DNA from: CADEED01 sp964444835
Lineage (GTDB): Bacteria; Pseudomonadota; Gammaproteobacteria; Steroidobacterales; Steroidobacteraceae
DNA: 64,000 nucleotides
Assembly (NCBI GenBank): GCA_964444835.1
Contig: CAYUIT010000013.1
Coordinates: 14,039-78,038, forward strand
Direction of reading: 5' to 3'
Shown in pieces: positions 50,870 to 60,390 of the stretch. Made by a program: the position numbers and the translations under genes. The notes beneath the pieces are model-generated. The model ran no database searches, was not told where the DNA came from, and was given only the letters and a program-made list of their open reading frames with translations. Each line of letters begins with the position of its first letter. Positions within the stretch are counted from its first letter, which is position 1.

Positions 50870-53419
50870 TTGAAAAGCGGACTACCGATCGACTCGATCC
50901 TGCCGACGCTGCGGAGCACGCTCGCACGGCACACTCGGGCCGTGCTGCAAGCACCGCCGGGCGCAGGCAAGAGCACCGTGGTGCCGCTGGCGCTACTGGC
51001 TGAGCCGTGGCTTCGTGGCAAGATCCTCATGCTCGAGCCGCGCCGCCTCGCGGCGCGCGCCGTCGCATCGCGCATGGCGCAGACTCTGGGGGAGCCTGTT
51101 GGGCGCACGGTGGGCTATCGCATGCGGCTCGATACCCGCGTCAGCGACGCCACGCGGATCGAGGTCGTAACGGAAGGCGTGCTTACTCGCATGCTGCAGC
51201 GTGACCCGGCGCTCGATGGTGTAGCACTCGTCATTTTCGATGAGTTCCACGAGCGCAGTCTCGCGGCGGATCTCGGACTCGCACTCACACTCGATGCACA
51301 AGATAACTTAAGTCCCGATCTGCGCGTGCTCGTGATGTCGGCGACGCTCGATGGTCAAGCGCTCGCCAAGTTGTTAGGTGACGCGCCGATCGTCACGGCC
51401 GAAGGGCGCAGCTTCCCAGTCAGTACCCACTATGTGGGTCAAGGCCTGGCAGCGCTGCCGGGCGATCCAGACTCGCCCGAGCGTGGGGTCGTCCGAGGGG
51501 TCAAACAAGCATTGCTAGTAACTTCTGGGGATATGCTCGTCTTTCTGCCGGGCGCCGGCGAGATTCGGCGCGTCGAAGCAATGCTGCGTGACGCGCTCGA
51601 CGCGGCACACCACGTTCTCGTGCCCTTGTATGGCGAGCTTGCGGCCGATGTGCAGGATGCCGCACTCGCGCCAGCGCCGACGGGCAAGCGCAAGATCGTG
51701 CTGGCGACGAACATTGCGGAGACGAGCCTCACGATCGACGGAGTTACGGTCGTCGTTGACTCTGGTCTCGAGCGCCGCGCCACGTTCGATCCGGCGACGG
51801 GCATGAGTCGGCTCGAGGTGCGACGCATTTCGCGAGCGTCTGCCGATCAGCGCCAAGGCCGCGCAGGTCGCACCGCGGCGGGTGATTGTTATCGGCTGTG
51901 GAGCGAAGGCGCGCAACGCAGCTTGGCGGCCTTCACACCACCGGAGATTGTCGAGGCCGATCTCGCGCCGCTCGCGCTCGATCTCGCCGCCTGGGGTACC
52001 GAGGCGCGAGACCTGCGCTGGCTCGATCCGCCGCCGTCCGCCATGCTCGCAAGTGCTCGCGAATTGCTGCAGCGCCTGGGCGCGCTCGACGCTCACGGCA
52101 AGATCACAGCGCACGGGCGTGCGATGAGCGACCTCGCAATTCATCCGCGACTCGCGCACTTGCTGCTCATGGCCAAACGGTTCGATTTGGCAGTCCATGC
52201 AGTTTGGCTAGCCGCGCTGCTGAGCGAGCGCGACATCTTGCGTCCGCCACCGCGCGGCACCACCTTCGTAGCACGAGACCCTGATATTCGCACCCGTATC
52301 GAGGCACTCGCGGGGCGCGGCGTGGCTGGTGTCGAGGTCGATCGTTCGGTCCGCGATCGTGTCAGGCGCTCGGCCGAGTTGTTAGCGCGGCAGCTCGGCT
52401 TGGGCCGCGATGCGGTGCACAGTGCGCCGCCGCCGGCGTTACACGACGATGCTGGTGCGCTGTTGGCGCTGGCCTATCCCGATCGGCTCGGGATGCGGCG
52501 CGACGGTGCCGAGGGTCGCTATCAACTCGCAAACGGACGCGGCGCGAAATTCGAAGGGCCCGCGTCGATCGCGCGAGAGGAGTTCGTCGTCGTCGTCGAC
52601 ATCGACGATCGCGACCGCGATGCCAAGATCCGCCTTGCTGCACCCATCTCGCGTAAGTCCGTAGCCGAGGTGTTCTCGGCGGAGATCGTGCGTCGCCAAG
52701 AGGTGCGATGGGACCCACGCGAGCAGGCAGTCGTGGCGCGAGAAGTCCAATCGCTCTCGGGGTTGGAACTTGCTGCTCGCACACTGCAGTCGCCGAGTGC
52801 GGAGCTCGCTTTGGCTGCAATGCTCGACGGTTTGCGGGAGATGGGGATTGGCGCGCTACCGTGGAGCGATGATGCACGCCTCTTACAAGCTCGCGTGCAG
52901 TTCGTTCGCAGCCTCGCGCGCGCAACCGATGAGGAATGGCCTGATCTGTCGGATAGCGCGTTGTCGGCAGATTGGGCGTGGCTCGAGCCGTATCTGAGCG
53001 GCGTCACGCGCCGCTCCCATCTAGCAAAGCTGCCATTGCTCGAGGCCTTACAGGCACATTTGGGTTACGCGCGCATGCGTGCGCTCGATGAGCTTGCACC
53101 GACGCATGTGGCACTCCCGACAGGCACACGGGCGCGCATCGATTATCTCGACGAGAACGCGCCGGTTGCGTCTATGCGTATGCAAGAGGTTTTTGGGCTC
53201 GCGGCGACGCCGCGCATCGGGCGTGGAGCTGTGCCAATCACGTTCAAGTTGCTTTCGCCAGCGCAACGCCCATTGCAGATCACCCGCGATCTCGCGAGCT
53301 TTTGGCGCAATGCCTATGCCGACGTTCGCAAAGACATGCGCGGGCGTTACCCGCGGCACTACTGGCCCGAGGATCCGTTGCAAGCCGAGCCCACGCGGCG
53401 TGCGAAGCCGCGTAGTTAG
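50870..53419 (+). CDS. hrpB: ATP-dependent helicase HrpB
   Basis: An 849-residue DEAH-box-type helicase. The likely start is TTG 50870, 6 bases after the SDR stop. Motif I is GAGKST, motif II is the variant DEFH, motif III SAT, motif VI QRQGRAGR. The family-specific C-terminal domain (DRLGMRRDGAEGRYQLANGR ... PRIGRGAVPITFKLLSPAQR) is complete. HrpB is a conserved proteobacterial RNA/DNA helicase of unclear physiological role. Its end overlaps the convergent FNR-like gene by 4 bases. Confidence 0.93.
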   Translation: MKSGLPIDSILPTLRSTLARHTRAVLQAPPGAGKSTVVPLALLAEPWLRGKILMLEPRRLAARAVASRMAQTLGEPVGRTVGYRMRLDTRVSDATRIEVVTEGVLTRMLQRDPALDGVALVIFDEFHERSLAADLGLALTLDAQDNLSPDLRVLVMSATLDGQALAKLLGDAPIVTAEGRSFPVSTHYVGQGLAALPGDPDSPERGVVRGVKQALLVTSGDMLVFLPGAGEIRRVEAMLRDALDAAHHVLVPLYGELAADVQDAALAPAPTGKRKIVLATNIAETSLTIDGVTVVVDSGLERRATFDPATGMSRLEVRRISRASADQRQGRAGRTAAGDCYRLWSEGAQRSLAAFTPPEIVEADLAPLALDLAAWGTEARDLRWLDPPPSAMLASARELLQRLGALDAHGKITAHGRAMSDLAIHPRLAHLLLMAKRFDLAVHAVWLAALLSERDILRPPPRGTTFVARDPDIRTRIEALAGRGVAGVEVDRSVRDRVRRSAELLARQLGLGRDAVHSAPPPALHDDAGALLALAYPDRLGMRRDGAEGRYQLANGRGAKFEGPASIAREEFVVVVDIDDRDRDAKIRLAAPISRKSVAEVFSAEIVRRQEVRWDPREQAVVAREVQSLSGLELAARTLQSPSAELALAAMLDGLREMGIGALPWSDDARLLQARVQFVRSLARATDEEWPDLSDSALSADWAWLEPYLSGVTRRSHLAKLPLLEALQAHLGYARMRALDELAPTHVALPTGTRARIDYLDENAPVASMRMQEVFGLAATPRIGRGAVPITFKLLSPAQRPLQITRDLASFWRNAYADVRKDMRGRYPRHYWPEDPLQAEPTRRAKPRS

Positions 53420-54099
53420 GACACTTCTTGCAGTATTCGAACCCGTCGGCCGGCTAACTGAATTCGCTTTGCCAAGTGTAACTTGCGCAGGGCGCGACAC
53501 ACGGTCTCTTCGGTGAGGCCGAGGCGCGAGCCGAGCTCGGCGCGTGTCATCGGTAAATCGAAACTACCATCGTGCTGTTCATGCTCGGCGCGTTGACTCC
53601 AAGCGGCGAGAAAGTGTGCCACGCGCTCGACTGCCGGCAGGGATGACCATGGTTCCAAGGCGCGTTCCCATTGCTGGCACGATGCCTCTGCAACGAGCCG
53701 CCAGTACTGCGCGAGCGCGACCGAGTTTGCGTGGTCCGGCGGCAGCAAACGACATACGGTCGCCTCTGTCAGGGCCGTAATCTGCATCATTGGCCCGCGC
53801 GAGATTGCGCGCGCGGAGGCGACTAACTCGCCGCGACCGCGAAAGTCGATGATGGTCTCCGTGCCATCGCGATTGAGGCGTACGAGCTTCAATGCACCAC
53901 TGCGCACGAGCCAGAGTTCTTCCTGCGCAGTGTTCGACGGTAGCGAGGCCCCGACCGCCAACGGCGCCACGCGCTCTGTGCGGACGATGCGTGGCTCTCG
54001 CGGCGGCTCGCGCCAGCAGCCGGTATTGATCAAGCAAGTGGCGCAGTCGCCCTCGGCATTCGGTCGGCGACGCCGGCGACCCGCTCGGCTGTTTAGCAT
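53416..54099 (-). CDS. FNR-type Crp family regulator with iron-sulfur cysteines
   Basis: 227 residues from ATG 54099. The N-terminal cysteines are C19-x2-C22-x5-C28 (CATCLINTGC), the spacing of E. coli FNR, and a fourth is at C116 (EATVCRL), near FNR Cys122. It should carry an oxygen-labile [4Fe-4S] cluster. The effector domain is followed by a helix-turn-helix (MTRAELGSRLGLTEETVCRALRKL). In the recognition helix E..SR of FNR is E..CR here. A perfect FNR box lies 90 bases upstream, between this gene and ompW, so autoregulation is likely. Confidence 0.9.
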   Translation of the reverse strand: MLNSRAGRRRRRPNAEGDCATCLINTGCWREPPREPRIVRTERVAPLAVGASLPSNTAQEELWLVRSGALKLVRLNRDGTETIIDFRGRGELVASARAISRGPMMQITALTEATVCRLLPPDHANSVALAQYWRLVAEASCQQWERALEPWSSLPAVERVAHFLAAWSQRAEHEQHDGSFDLPMTRAELGSRLGLTEETVCRALRKLHLAKRIQLAGRRVRILQEVS

Positions 54100-54188
54100 G
54101 CTGTCTTTGTAGCAGCGCAGCGCTTTGCGGCCTGTCTCGGTTTTCCGCAAACCCGTGCGTGTAGCACGTAAGCCTGGCCGCGCCGCAG

Positions 54189-54202
54189 TTGATTTTTATC
54201 AA
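54189..54202. promoter_or_regulatory. Perfect FNR/ANR box (TTGAT-N4-ATCAA)
   Basis: TTGATTTTTATCAA at 54189-54202 matches the FNR consensus at every fixed base. Its centre is 82 bases before the ompW ATG. A -10-like TACCGT at 54225-54230 would put the box near -41.5, the position of an activating FNR site. It is also 90 bases upstream of the FNR-like gene on the other strand. Confidence 0.9.
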
Positions 54203-54277
54203 CCGGGAGTCGCCTACCCACCGCTACCGTATGCACATCGATTCGGTTGAGAGGCCAGAGGTAGAGAAAGGAACGCA

Positions 54278-54886
54278 ATGAGACACAAAGCAAAAATGAT
54301 GTCCGGTGGTTTGGCAGTCGTCGCACTGTGCGCCGCCGCCACCGCACCAGCCGCTGATTGGTTGTTTCGCATCGGGGCGCATAACGTCAGTCCGAAATCG
54401 GACAATCATCCGGTCGTGAATGTGGATTCCGGCGCGTCACTCACGTTCAACTTCACTTACATGGTGAACGACAACGTCGGCGTTGAATTGTTAGCCGCAG
54501 CGCCATTCAAGCACGATATCAATTTGAACGGCGGTGGCCGAGTGGGCGATACCAAGCACTTGCCGCCGACGCTGTCACTCCAGTATCACTTTCTGCCCGA
54601 GGCGCGCTTCCGTCCCTACGTGGGCGCTGGGTTGAATTACACGTTGTTCTTCAGCGAGAACACCACGGGTGCGCTGGCGGGAAGCCGGTTGGAGCTTGAT
54701 CCATCGTTTGGTTTGGCCGCGCAACTCGGTGCGGACATTCAGCTCACCGATACCTGGTTCATGAATGTCGACCTGCGCTGGTTCGACATCGATACCGACG
54801 CGCAATTGGATGGTGCCGATATTGGCACCGTGGAGATCGACCCCTACGCGATTGGTATCAGTTTCGGACGCAAGTTCTCGTGGTAA
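54278..54886 (+). CDS. ompW: OmpW family outer-membrane protein
   Basis: A 202-residue eight-stranded barrel protein. Signal peptide ends near ATAPAADW; family marks are WLFRIGAHNVSPKSDN, NDNVGVELLAAAPFKHDI, LPPTLSLQYHF and the last strand ending in FGRKFSW with a terminal aromatic. OmpW forms a narrow hydrophobic channel and is FNR-controlled in enteric bacteria, which fits the box upstream. A GAAAGGA ribosome site precedes the ATG. Confidence 0.93.
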   Translation: MRHKAKMMSGGLAVVALCAAATAPAADWLFRIGAHNVSPKSDNHPVVNVDSGASLTFNFTYMVNDNVGVELLAAAPFKHDINLNGGGRVGDTKHLPPTLSLQYHFLPEARFRPYVGAGLNYTLFFSENTTGALAGSRLELDPSFGLAAQLGADIQLTDTWFMNVDLRWFDIDTDAQLDGADIGTVEIDPYAIGISFGRKFSW

Positions 54887-54913
54887 GCACGCGAACGCAA
54901 TGATCCCCCCTTG

Positions 54914-54955
54914 GCGCGGGCGCGCCTACCGCTCCAAACGGTAGGCCACCCGCGC
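54914..54955 (+). terminator. Terminator after ompW
   Basis: A long two-part stem: GCGCGGG (54914-54920) with CCCGCGC (54949-54955), and inner GCCTACCG (54924-54931) with CGGTAGGC (54939-54946). The plus-strand continuation is GATTTCTTGC, moderately T-rich. It separates convergent ompW and the DUF2799 gene. Confidence 0.75.
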
Positions 54956-54972
54956 GATTTCTTGCGCATCTT

Positions 54973-55515
54973 TCACAACGTGCGACCGCGCCACGCTAAC
55001 GAGTCGTACTCACGCGACAGGTAGCCGCGCTCGTACTCGAGTTCGCCAATCCGATAGAGCAATTGATTCCGCTCACGCTCTTCGAGCTTGTCCGACTTGA
55101 GCGTTTCGCGATGACTCCGAATCTCGCTCTCGACACTGTCGAGCCTGCTCTTGACGCGATTCACGTCGCGCCCCAAGTAGTAGCCGCGCAGGAATTCGTG
55201 CTCGTCGTATGCGATACAGACGCCGTTGTAGCTGCCGCCCACTTCGCCGATCCGAAAGCCGTTGTGGACGGTGCAGTAGCGCTCGAGACCGCGTTCGCGA
55301 CCGGCTTGCCAGCGTTCGCGATCGGGCGCGATGTCGAGCTTCGCACAGGCTTCAGCGTGTCTAGCGACGTATTCTTCGCCGCGGCCATTGGCGCCGTCGC
55401 GCACGCCGATGTCGTACCAATCTGCACTCCGACACTCGTCTTTCGACAAGGTAGCGCAGCCGCCGAGCGCAAACGATGCGAGGGTGAGTAGGGCGATAGT
55501 TCGTAGGGCGTGCAT
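54973..55515 (-). CDS. DUF2799 lipoprotein
   Basis: A 180-residue lipoprotein (LLTLASFALGGC lipobox). The conserved part is CRSADWYDIGVRDGANGR, then EYVARHAEACAKLDIAPDRE and RGLERYCTVHNGFRIGEVGG. The C-terminal 55 residues form a coiled coil. DUF2799 proteins are outer-envelope lipoproteins of unknown role. Confidence 0.9.
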   Translation of the reverse strand: MHALRTIALLTLASFALGGCATLSKDECRSADWYDIGVRDGANGRGEEYVARHAEACAKLDIAPDRERWQAGRERGLERYCTVHNGFRIGEVGGSYNGVCIAYDEHEFLRGYYLGRDVNRVKSRLDSVESEIRSHRETLKSDKLEERERNQLLYRIGELEYERGYLSREYDSLAWRGRTL

Positions 55516-55610
55516 AGTCCAGATCCTCCGGGATCCAGATTACGCGCGGGCGCTGAATCGGCGCTGAACCCTATATTTCCCAGCGTTCCGTGTGATGGCG
55601 GTCGCAGATG

Positions 55611-57641
55611 TCAAATCGGCCCGCCGTCCGTGCGCTCGATCGCGACGAGCGAGGGGCGTGCGGGCAAGCGACCTCCGTCTGGCCAATGGCTGATCGGCTC
55701 ATCGATCGAGCCGCCTTCACCGGGGTGTTGCACCGTGAGGAATAACGTGCGGCCATCGGGCGTGAACTCGCAACCGCACAGCTCGGCCCCGACGGGGCCA
55801 CTCGCAAGCTGACGCAAGCGGCCCCGTTGTGGGCCGGTCGTGGGCACGACAAAGCAGCCGTTGTTAGGTCTGCCTTGCTCGTCGTGGTCCGTGACGATCC
55901 ACAAGCGCCCGCTCGGATCGATACCCAAGTTGTCGGGGCAAAAGAGGGGGCTTTGCACGGCCCGCCCAGCGAAGCCCGCGAAGTAGGTGTCAAGTGGGTC
56001 GAGCGAGCCGGGTTTCACATTCGTCAGGCTGGTGAGATAGCGGCCCTCACGCGGATCGCCAGCGAGCAAAAACACGTTCCACCGAAATGTGGTGGCTGCC
56101 GCATCGTCGCCGGACTCGATGATCTCGATGATGTGGCCGTGTCGGTTGTTAGGCCGCGGATTGGCAGCATCGGCTGCCAAATCGACGCGCCGGCCGTTGA
56201 ATTCCTGCGCGCGCGATTCGCTCGTGCGATCGGCGGTCTTCGTGCAGGCCACGTAGACGCGTCCCGTAATCGGACTCGGTTCGACATCCTCGGGTCGATC
56301 CATCGGTGTTGCGCCCAACAAGTCGGCGGCGGCGCGCGCTTTGACGACGACATCACCTTGGGTCGCAAAGCCGTTCGCGGTATTGAGCGGCCCAGCCTCG
56401 CTTTGCACCAGCGGCAGCCACACACCGCTGCCATCGGCATTGAAGCGCGCGGCATACAGCACACCGTCGTCCAGCAGATCGGTGTTGGCACTTGGATTCT
56501 TGGCATCGAAGCGGCCGCGCGTGACGAACTTGTACACATACTCGTACTTCTCGTCGTCGCCCATGTAGGCGGCCACACGCCCATCGCGACACAGAATCGT
56601 ATTGGCACCTTCGTGCTGAAAGCGTCCGAGGGCGGTGCGTTTGCGGGGCGGCAGATCGGGGCGTCGTGGATCGATTTCGACGATCCAGCCATGACGCAAC
56701 GGCTCGTGCGGTTCGCGTCGCATGTCGAAGCGCGCGTCGACGTAGTCCCAGCCATAGAGGCTGTCCTCGCGAGTTGCTGCACGTCGCAGTGCCGCGTGCA
56801 GTTCGCGATCATCGGATTGGCGCAGTACGGTGGGCCCATGGCTGAAGTAGTCGTCGATGTTCTCTTCAGCAGTGAGATAGGTGCCCCAGGGCGTTTTGCC
56901 GCCGGCGCAATTGGCAAACGTGCCGAGGGCAAGCGTACCGCTCCGGTCGGCGTTGGTTGTTAGTAGCCGATGGCCGCGCGCGGGCCCGCGGATCTCGCAA
57001 GGCGTCGTGGACGTGATGCGGCGCGTGGCGGGGGCATCGCGCAACATTCGCCAGCGCCCGCGTTCGCGTCGTACCTCGAGCACGCTGACGCCGTGCGCGG
57101 CTTGCGCCCACGCGATGCAACGCGGATTCTGCAAGATCCACGCTCGCCGCTTGGCCACATCTTTGGGCGACAAGCCACGCTTGCCCTCCCAGCCCGCAAA
57201 CACCAGTTCCCCAACGACGTACTCGTGATTGACGCACAGGAGACCCGCATCACGGCCGGTCGCGAAAAATGCCACCGCGTCGCAATTGATGCCGAACTGC
57301 TGCGCTTGAGCGGCGACAGCAGCATCCGTGAGCCAATCCAAAGTGCTGAGCGAGCGTGGATTGAGTGAGGGCTGCGTGGCGAACAGCGAATCGCCCCAGC
57401 GCGCCACAACATGGCTGCGATAGCCATCTGCCACGACGAAGGCGTCGGTTTGTTGCGGGCGGACGCTCTGGAACTCGCGCGGCGTCGGCGTCGACGTTGC
57501 GCCAACGGCAGCCAAAGGGCTCGCCGCGACGAGCGCACCGGTGCCGGCAAGCAAGGCGCGCCGTGTCAGCCGAAGCGAGAGTACATCCTCGAACGGCGCT
57601 GCCGCGCGCTCGGAATCCGCGTCACGAAACTGCTGGGACAT
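55611..57641 (-). CDS. PhoX-family (DUF839) protein, Tat-exported (copy 1)
   Basis: 676 residues. The N-terminus has a twin-arginine signal (LTRRALLAGTGALVAASPLA). The rest is a beta-propeller of the PhoX/DUF839 type: LCVNHEYVVGE, FANCAGGKTPWGTYLTAEEN, NTILCRDGRVAAYMGDDEKY, SPLFCPDNLGIDPSGRLWIV. PhoX enzymes are calcium/iron-dependent alkaline phosphatases, but many family members lack proven activity. There is no Pho box or phosphate gene nearby. A second copy lies at 61626-63278. Coding is on the minus strand and isolated. Confidence 0.87.
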   Translation of the reverse strand: MSQQFRDADSERAAAPFEDVLSLRLTRRALLAGTGALVAASPLAAVGATSTPTPREFQSVRPQQTDAFVVADGYRSHVVARWGDSLFATQPSLNPRSLSTLDWLTDAAVAAQAQQFGINCDAVAFFATGRDAGLLCVNHEYVVGELVFAGWEGKRGLSPKDVAKRRAWILQNPRCIAWAQAAHGVSVLEVRRERGRWRMLRDAPATRRITSTTPCEIRGPARGHRLLTTNADRSGTLALGTFANCAGGKTPWGTYLTAEENIDDYFSHGPTVLRQSDDRELHAALRRAATREDSLYGWDYVDARFDMRREPHEPLRHGWIVEIDPRRPDLPPRKRTALGRFQHEGANTILCRDGRVAAYMGDDEKYEYVYKFVTRGRFDAKNPSANTDLLDDGVLYAARFNADGSGVWLPLVQSEAGPLNTANGFATQGDVVVKARAAADLLGATPMDRPEDVEPSPITGRVYVACTKTADRTSESRAQEFNGRRVDLAADAANPRPNNRHGHIIEIIESGDDAAATTFRWNVFLLAGDPREGRYLTSLTNVKPGSLDPLDTYFAGFAGRAVQSPLFCPDNLGIDPSGRLWIVTDHDEQGRPNNGCFVVPTTGPQRGRLRQLASGPVGAELCGCEFTPDGRTLFLTVQHPGEGGSIDEPISHWPDGGRLPARPSLVAIERTDGGPI

Positions 57642-57714
57642 CCGGCCAATTCCTATCAGAGCCGAATCGCGAGTTTACTCCAACGCGAGTGACGGTCGCG
57701 TTGCAGTGCGCGAA

Positions 57715-58032
57715 TCAGGTGCCGGGGATGCCGTCCAACACTGTGACGAAGAAGCTGCCCTTGCCGGCACGAAGCTTCTTCGCCGCCTCGTACTCGGCCG
57801 ATTTCCAAAAACCCCAAGCGGCTTCCTTCGAAGGAAACCGCGCGATGAGGATGGCCTCACCGCGCGGCGTACCTTCGGCCACTTCCACTTTCGGCGGCGG
57901 CGATACGCTGAGATAGTAGCCGCCGAACTTCTTGTAGATCGGCGGCAGCGCCGCGTTGTAGGCCTTGAAGCCTTCCGGATCCGTGACGGTGCCTTGCACC
58001 ACCAAATAAGCCGGTGTCGAGTTTGCGTTCAC
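57715..58032 (-). CDS. DUF1330 family protein
   Basis: 105 residues from GTG 58032, preceded by AGGAGAGG; upstream in-frame codons lie inside the GST gene and were rejected. The ferredoxin-like DUF1330 fold is clear: AYLVVQGTVTDPEGFKAYN, YYLSVSPPPKVEVAEG, EAILIARFPSKEAAWGFWKS, EYEAAKKLRAG. Function is unknown, perhaps small-molecule binding or a dimeric oxygenase-like fold. It lies 23 bases after the GST stop, likely the same transcript. Confidence 0.88.
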   Translation of the reverse strand: MNANSTPAYLVVQGTVTDPEGFKAYNAALPPIYKKFGGYYLSVSPPPKVEVAEGTPRGEAILIARFPSKEAAWGFWKSAEYEAAKKLRAGKGSFFVTVLDGIPGT

Positions 58033-58055
58033 GAATCCTCTCCTAACAACAAAGA

Positions 58056-58664
58056 CTACTGAATGAGCCCTTCGGCCTTCAGCGAGGCGAGCACGGCGGG
58101 TCGCGCAGCGACGCGACCGTGGTACGCCTTCAAAGTCGGCCAAGCACCGAGGTCGATGCCGACGTAGTTCGTCCAGCCGAGCACGGTGAAAAGATAGGCA
58201 TCCGCAATCGTAAACTGATCGCCTAACAAGTAGGTCTTATTACCCAACTCGCCCGCGACCCAGGTGAAGCGCTTGCCGATGGCATCCTTCGCGGCTTGTT
58301 TCTGTTCGGCCGTGCTCGTCGGCATGAACAGCGGGCCGAAGCCCTTGTGGAGCTCGGTGCTGATGTAGCCGAGCCACTCGAGCACGGAATAGCGCGCCGA
58401 AGAGCCTGGGGCACCGCTCAGCTGCGCCGCCGGATTTTGATCTGCGATGTACTGCATCACGGCTGTGCCTTCCGTGAGCACACGGCCGTCATTCATCCGC
58501 AGCGCTGGCACATAGCCCTTCGCCGTCACTTGCAAATAATCCTCGCCGTTCGCCGCTTTCTTCGTCTTGCCGTCCACTTTCACGGCTTCGAAAGAGAGGC
58601 CAGCTTCACGCAACGCAATGTGGGATGCGAGCGAGCAAGCGCCCGGCATGTAATAAAGCTTCAT
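58056..58664 (-). CDS. gstA: Beta-class glutathione S-transferase
   Basis: A 202-residue two-domain GST. The thioredoxin-like domain begins MKLYYMPGACSLASHIALRE with the beta-class catalytic Cys10, and the glutathione-binding part VPALRMNDGRVLTEGTAVMQ follows. The helical domain ends KAYHGRVAARPAVLASLKAEG. It conjugates or reduces electrophiles using glutathione in the cytosol. Confidence 0.93.
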   Translation of the reverse strand: MKLYYMPGACSLASHIALREAGLSFEAVKVDGKTKKAANGEDYLQVTAKGYVPALRMNDGRVLTEGTAVMQYIADQNPAAQLSGAPGSSARYSVLEWLGYISTELHKGFGPLFMPTSTAEQKQAAKDAIGKRFTWVAGELGNKTYLLGDQFTIADAYLFTVLGWTNYVGIDLGAWPTLKAYHGRVAARPAVLASLKAEGLIQ

Positions 58665-58750
58665 TCGCCAATTCTCCTGGGTAGACTGTGTGTCTCGTGG
58701 GAACCCCGCATGCTAGCGTGCAATTTGCGCCGCGCAAGAGGAGACGCGGA

Positions 58751-60379
58751 ATGAGCTTAGATTCGAGCAGGATTCTATGGTGGTGCGTGTCGGCTTCGCT
58801 GGCGCTACTCGTCGGCTGTGGGCGCTCGGGCCCCGACGCAGCACAGTCGGCGAAGGAAGCCGCCGCGGCTCCAGCAGCAGCGGTGGATCTCGCCGCACTC
58901 CATGCCGATGTTCCCGACATCGATTGGTTCGCAGGCGATGTCGAGGCGGCATTCCAAAGCGCACAAGCGACTAACAAGCCGGTGTTCCTGTACTGGGGTG
59001 CGCAGTGGTGTCCGCCCTGCAAGCAGTTGAAGACCTCCGTGTTCTCGCGGCCGGACTTTATTGCGAAGTCGAAGTCTTTCGTCAATGTGTATTTGGATGG
59101 CGATCTGCCCAAGGCGCAGGAGTGGGGCGACCGCTTTCGCGTCACCGGCTATCCCACGGTGGTGATTTTCCGACCGGATCGCACGGAGATCACACGCCTT
59201 TCGGGCGGCATGGATCTCGCATTGTATGCGAGCGTGCTCGATAACGCGCTCGGCGACGTCCGGCCGGTCAGTGAGGTGTTAGGCCTCGCCGCGGCAGGCG
59301 AGGGCGTGCTGGAAGCTAACGACTGCCGTCGGCTCGCCTACCACGCGTTCGGGCTCGAGGATGGCGAAGTGTTTCCGGCGGCCGCGCTCGCGAGTGGCTT
59401 CGAAGGCGCCGCATTGCGGTGCCCTGAGTCACTCACGCGGGAACGGGCGCGTCTGACGATTCTGGCCGCGCAACGCGTATCGGCGCTCGAGGCGGATGCG
59501 CTCAAGACGGGGGCGTCGCCGAGTTCGCGCCTCAAAGTGCTCGTGGCGAAGGTGACGGAGCTGCTGGCAGACTCCGAGAATGCGATCGCCAACGCCGACG
59601 CCTTGCGCGGTCTCAATGCCGCATTCTTCACCGCAGCTCGCAAGGGCACGCCGGAACTGGCCAGCACGCTGCGCGAGCGGTGGATGCGCGTGGCCGACGC
59701 CGCGGCGCGCGATGCACGGTTCGCAACGGCCGACCAGCTGGCGGCACAACTCCTCAAGATCAACGCTGCCAAAGCGTTCGCGACGGACGGGAAGGTACCC
59801 ACGGATGTGTCGCAAGTGGCGCTCGCAGCCGCGGCCGACATGCTCGCCACGTCAAATGAGCCCTACGTGCGTGCCGGCATCGTCAACTCGGCCATCAATG
59901 TGTACCTCGCACTCGACGAGCACGTGCGCGCGCGCGACTTGCTGTCGATTGAGGCGAGCACATCGAAGCATCCACATTACTATCTCGGCGATCTGGCGGA
60001 TGTCGAAGAGAAACTGGGCAACAACGACCGCGCACTCGATCTTTTGGCGCAAGCGTATGCGCAAGCCAAGGGCCCCGCGTCGCGCTTCCAGTGGGGCTTC
60101 AATTACGTGAGCGGGCTCGTGCGGCTAAAGCCCGACGACACGCCACGTATCGAGACGGCAGGCCTTGAAGTGCTTGGCGAGCTGGCGGCGCCCGGCAGTG
60201 TGCATCGCCGCAGCCGCGCGCGCCTCGAGCGCTTGCAACAGCAGCTCAAGGAATGGGCCACGACACCGGAACGCAAAGCCGTAGTCGCTAAGCTCAAGCA
60301 GCGGTTCGATGGCGCTTGTGTGACAGGCGAGAGCGTGGCGGCCGATCAATTGGCGTGCAAGCAGGTTTGGACGATCTGA
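58751..60379 (+). CDS. Thioredoxin-fold lipoprotein with long helical C-terminal domain
   Basis: 542 residues from ATG 58751 (GAGGAGAC just upstream). A lipobox (LALLVGC) ends the signal. A thioredoxin-like domain (about 55-165) carries WCPPC and the cis-Pro region TGYPTVVIF, so it is a DsbD-gamma/thioredoxin-type periplasmic redox protein. The remaining 370 residues are helical repeats of unknown family (LGDLADVEEKLGNNDRALDLLAQAYA). The fusion suggests thiol exchange on a bound partner. It is a single gene, convergent with the RHH gene. Confidence 0.88.
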   Translation: MSLDSSRILWWCVSASLALLVGCGRSGPDAAQSAKEAAAAPAAAVDLAALHADVPDIDWFAGDVEAAFQSAQATNKPVFLYWGAQWCPPCKQLKTSVFSRPDFIAKSKSFVNVYLDGDLPKAQEWGDRFRVTGYPTVVIFRPDRTEITRLSGGMDLALYASVLDNALGDVRPVSEVLGLAAAGEGVLEANDCRRLAYHAFGLEDGEVFPAAALASGFEGAALRCPESLTRERARLTILAAQRVSALEADALKTGASPSSRLKVLVAKVTELLADSENAIANADALRGLNAAFFTAARKGTPELASTLRERWMRVADAAARDARFATADQLAAQLLKINAAKAFATDGKVPTDVSQVALAAAADMLATSNEPYVRAGIVNSAINVYLALDEHVRARDLLSIEASTSKHPHYYLGDLADVEEKLGNNDRALDLLAQAYAQAKGPASRFQWGFNYVSGLVRLKPDDTPRIETAGLEVLGELAAPGSVHRRSRARLERLQQQLKEWATTPERKAVVAKLKQRFDGACVTGESVAADQLACKQVWTI

Positions 60380-60390
60380 TCGCCCGCGCA

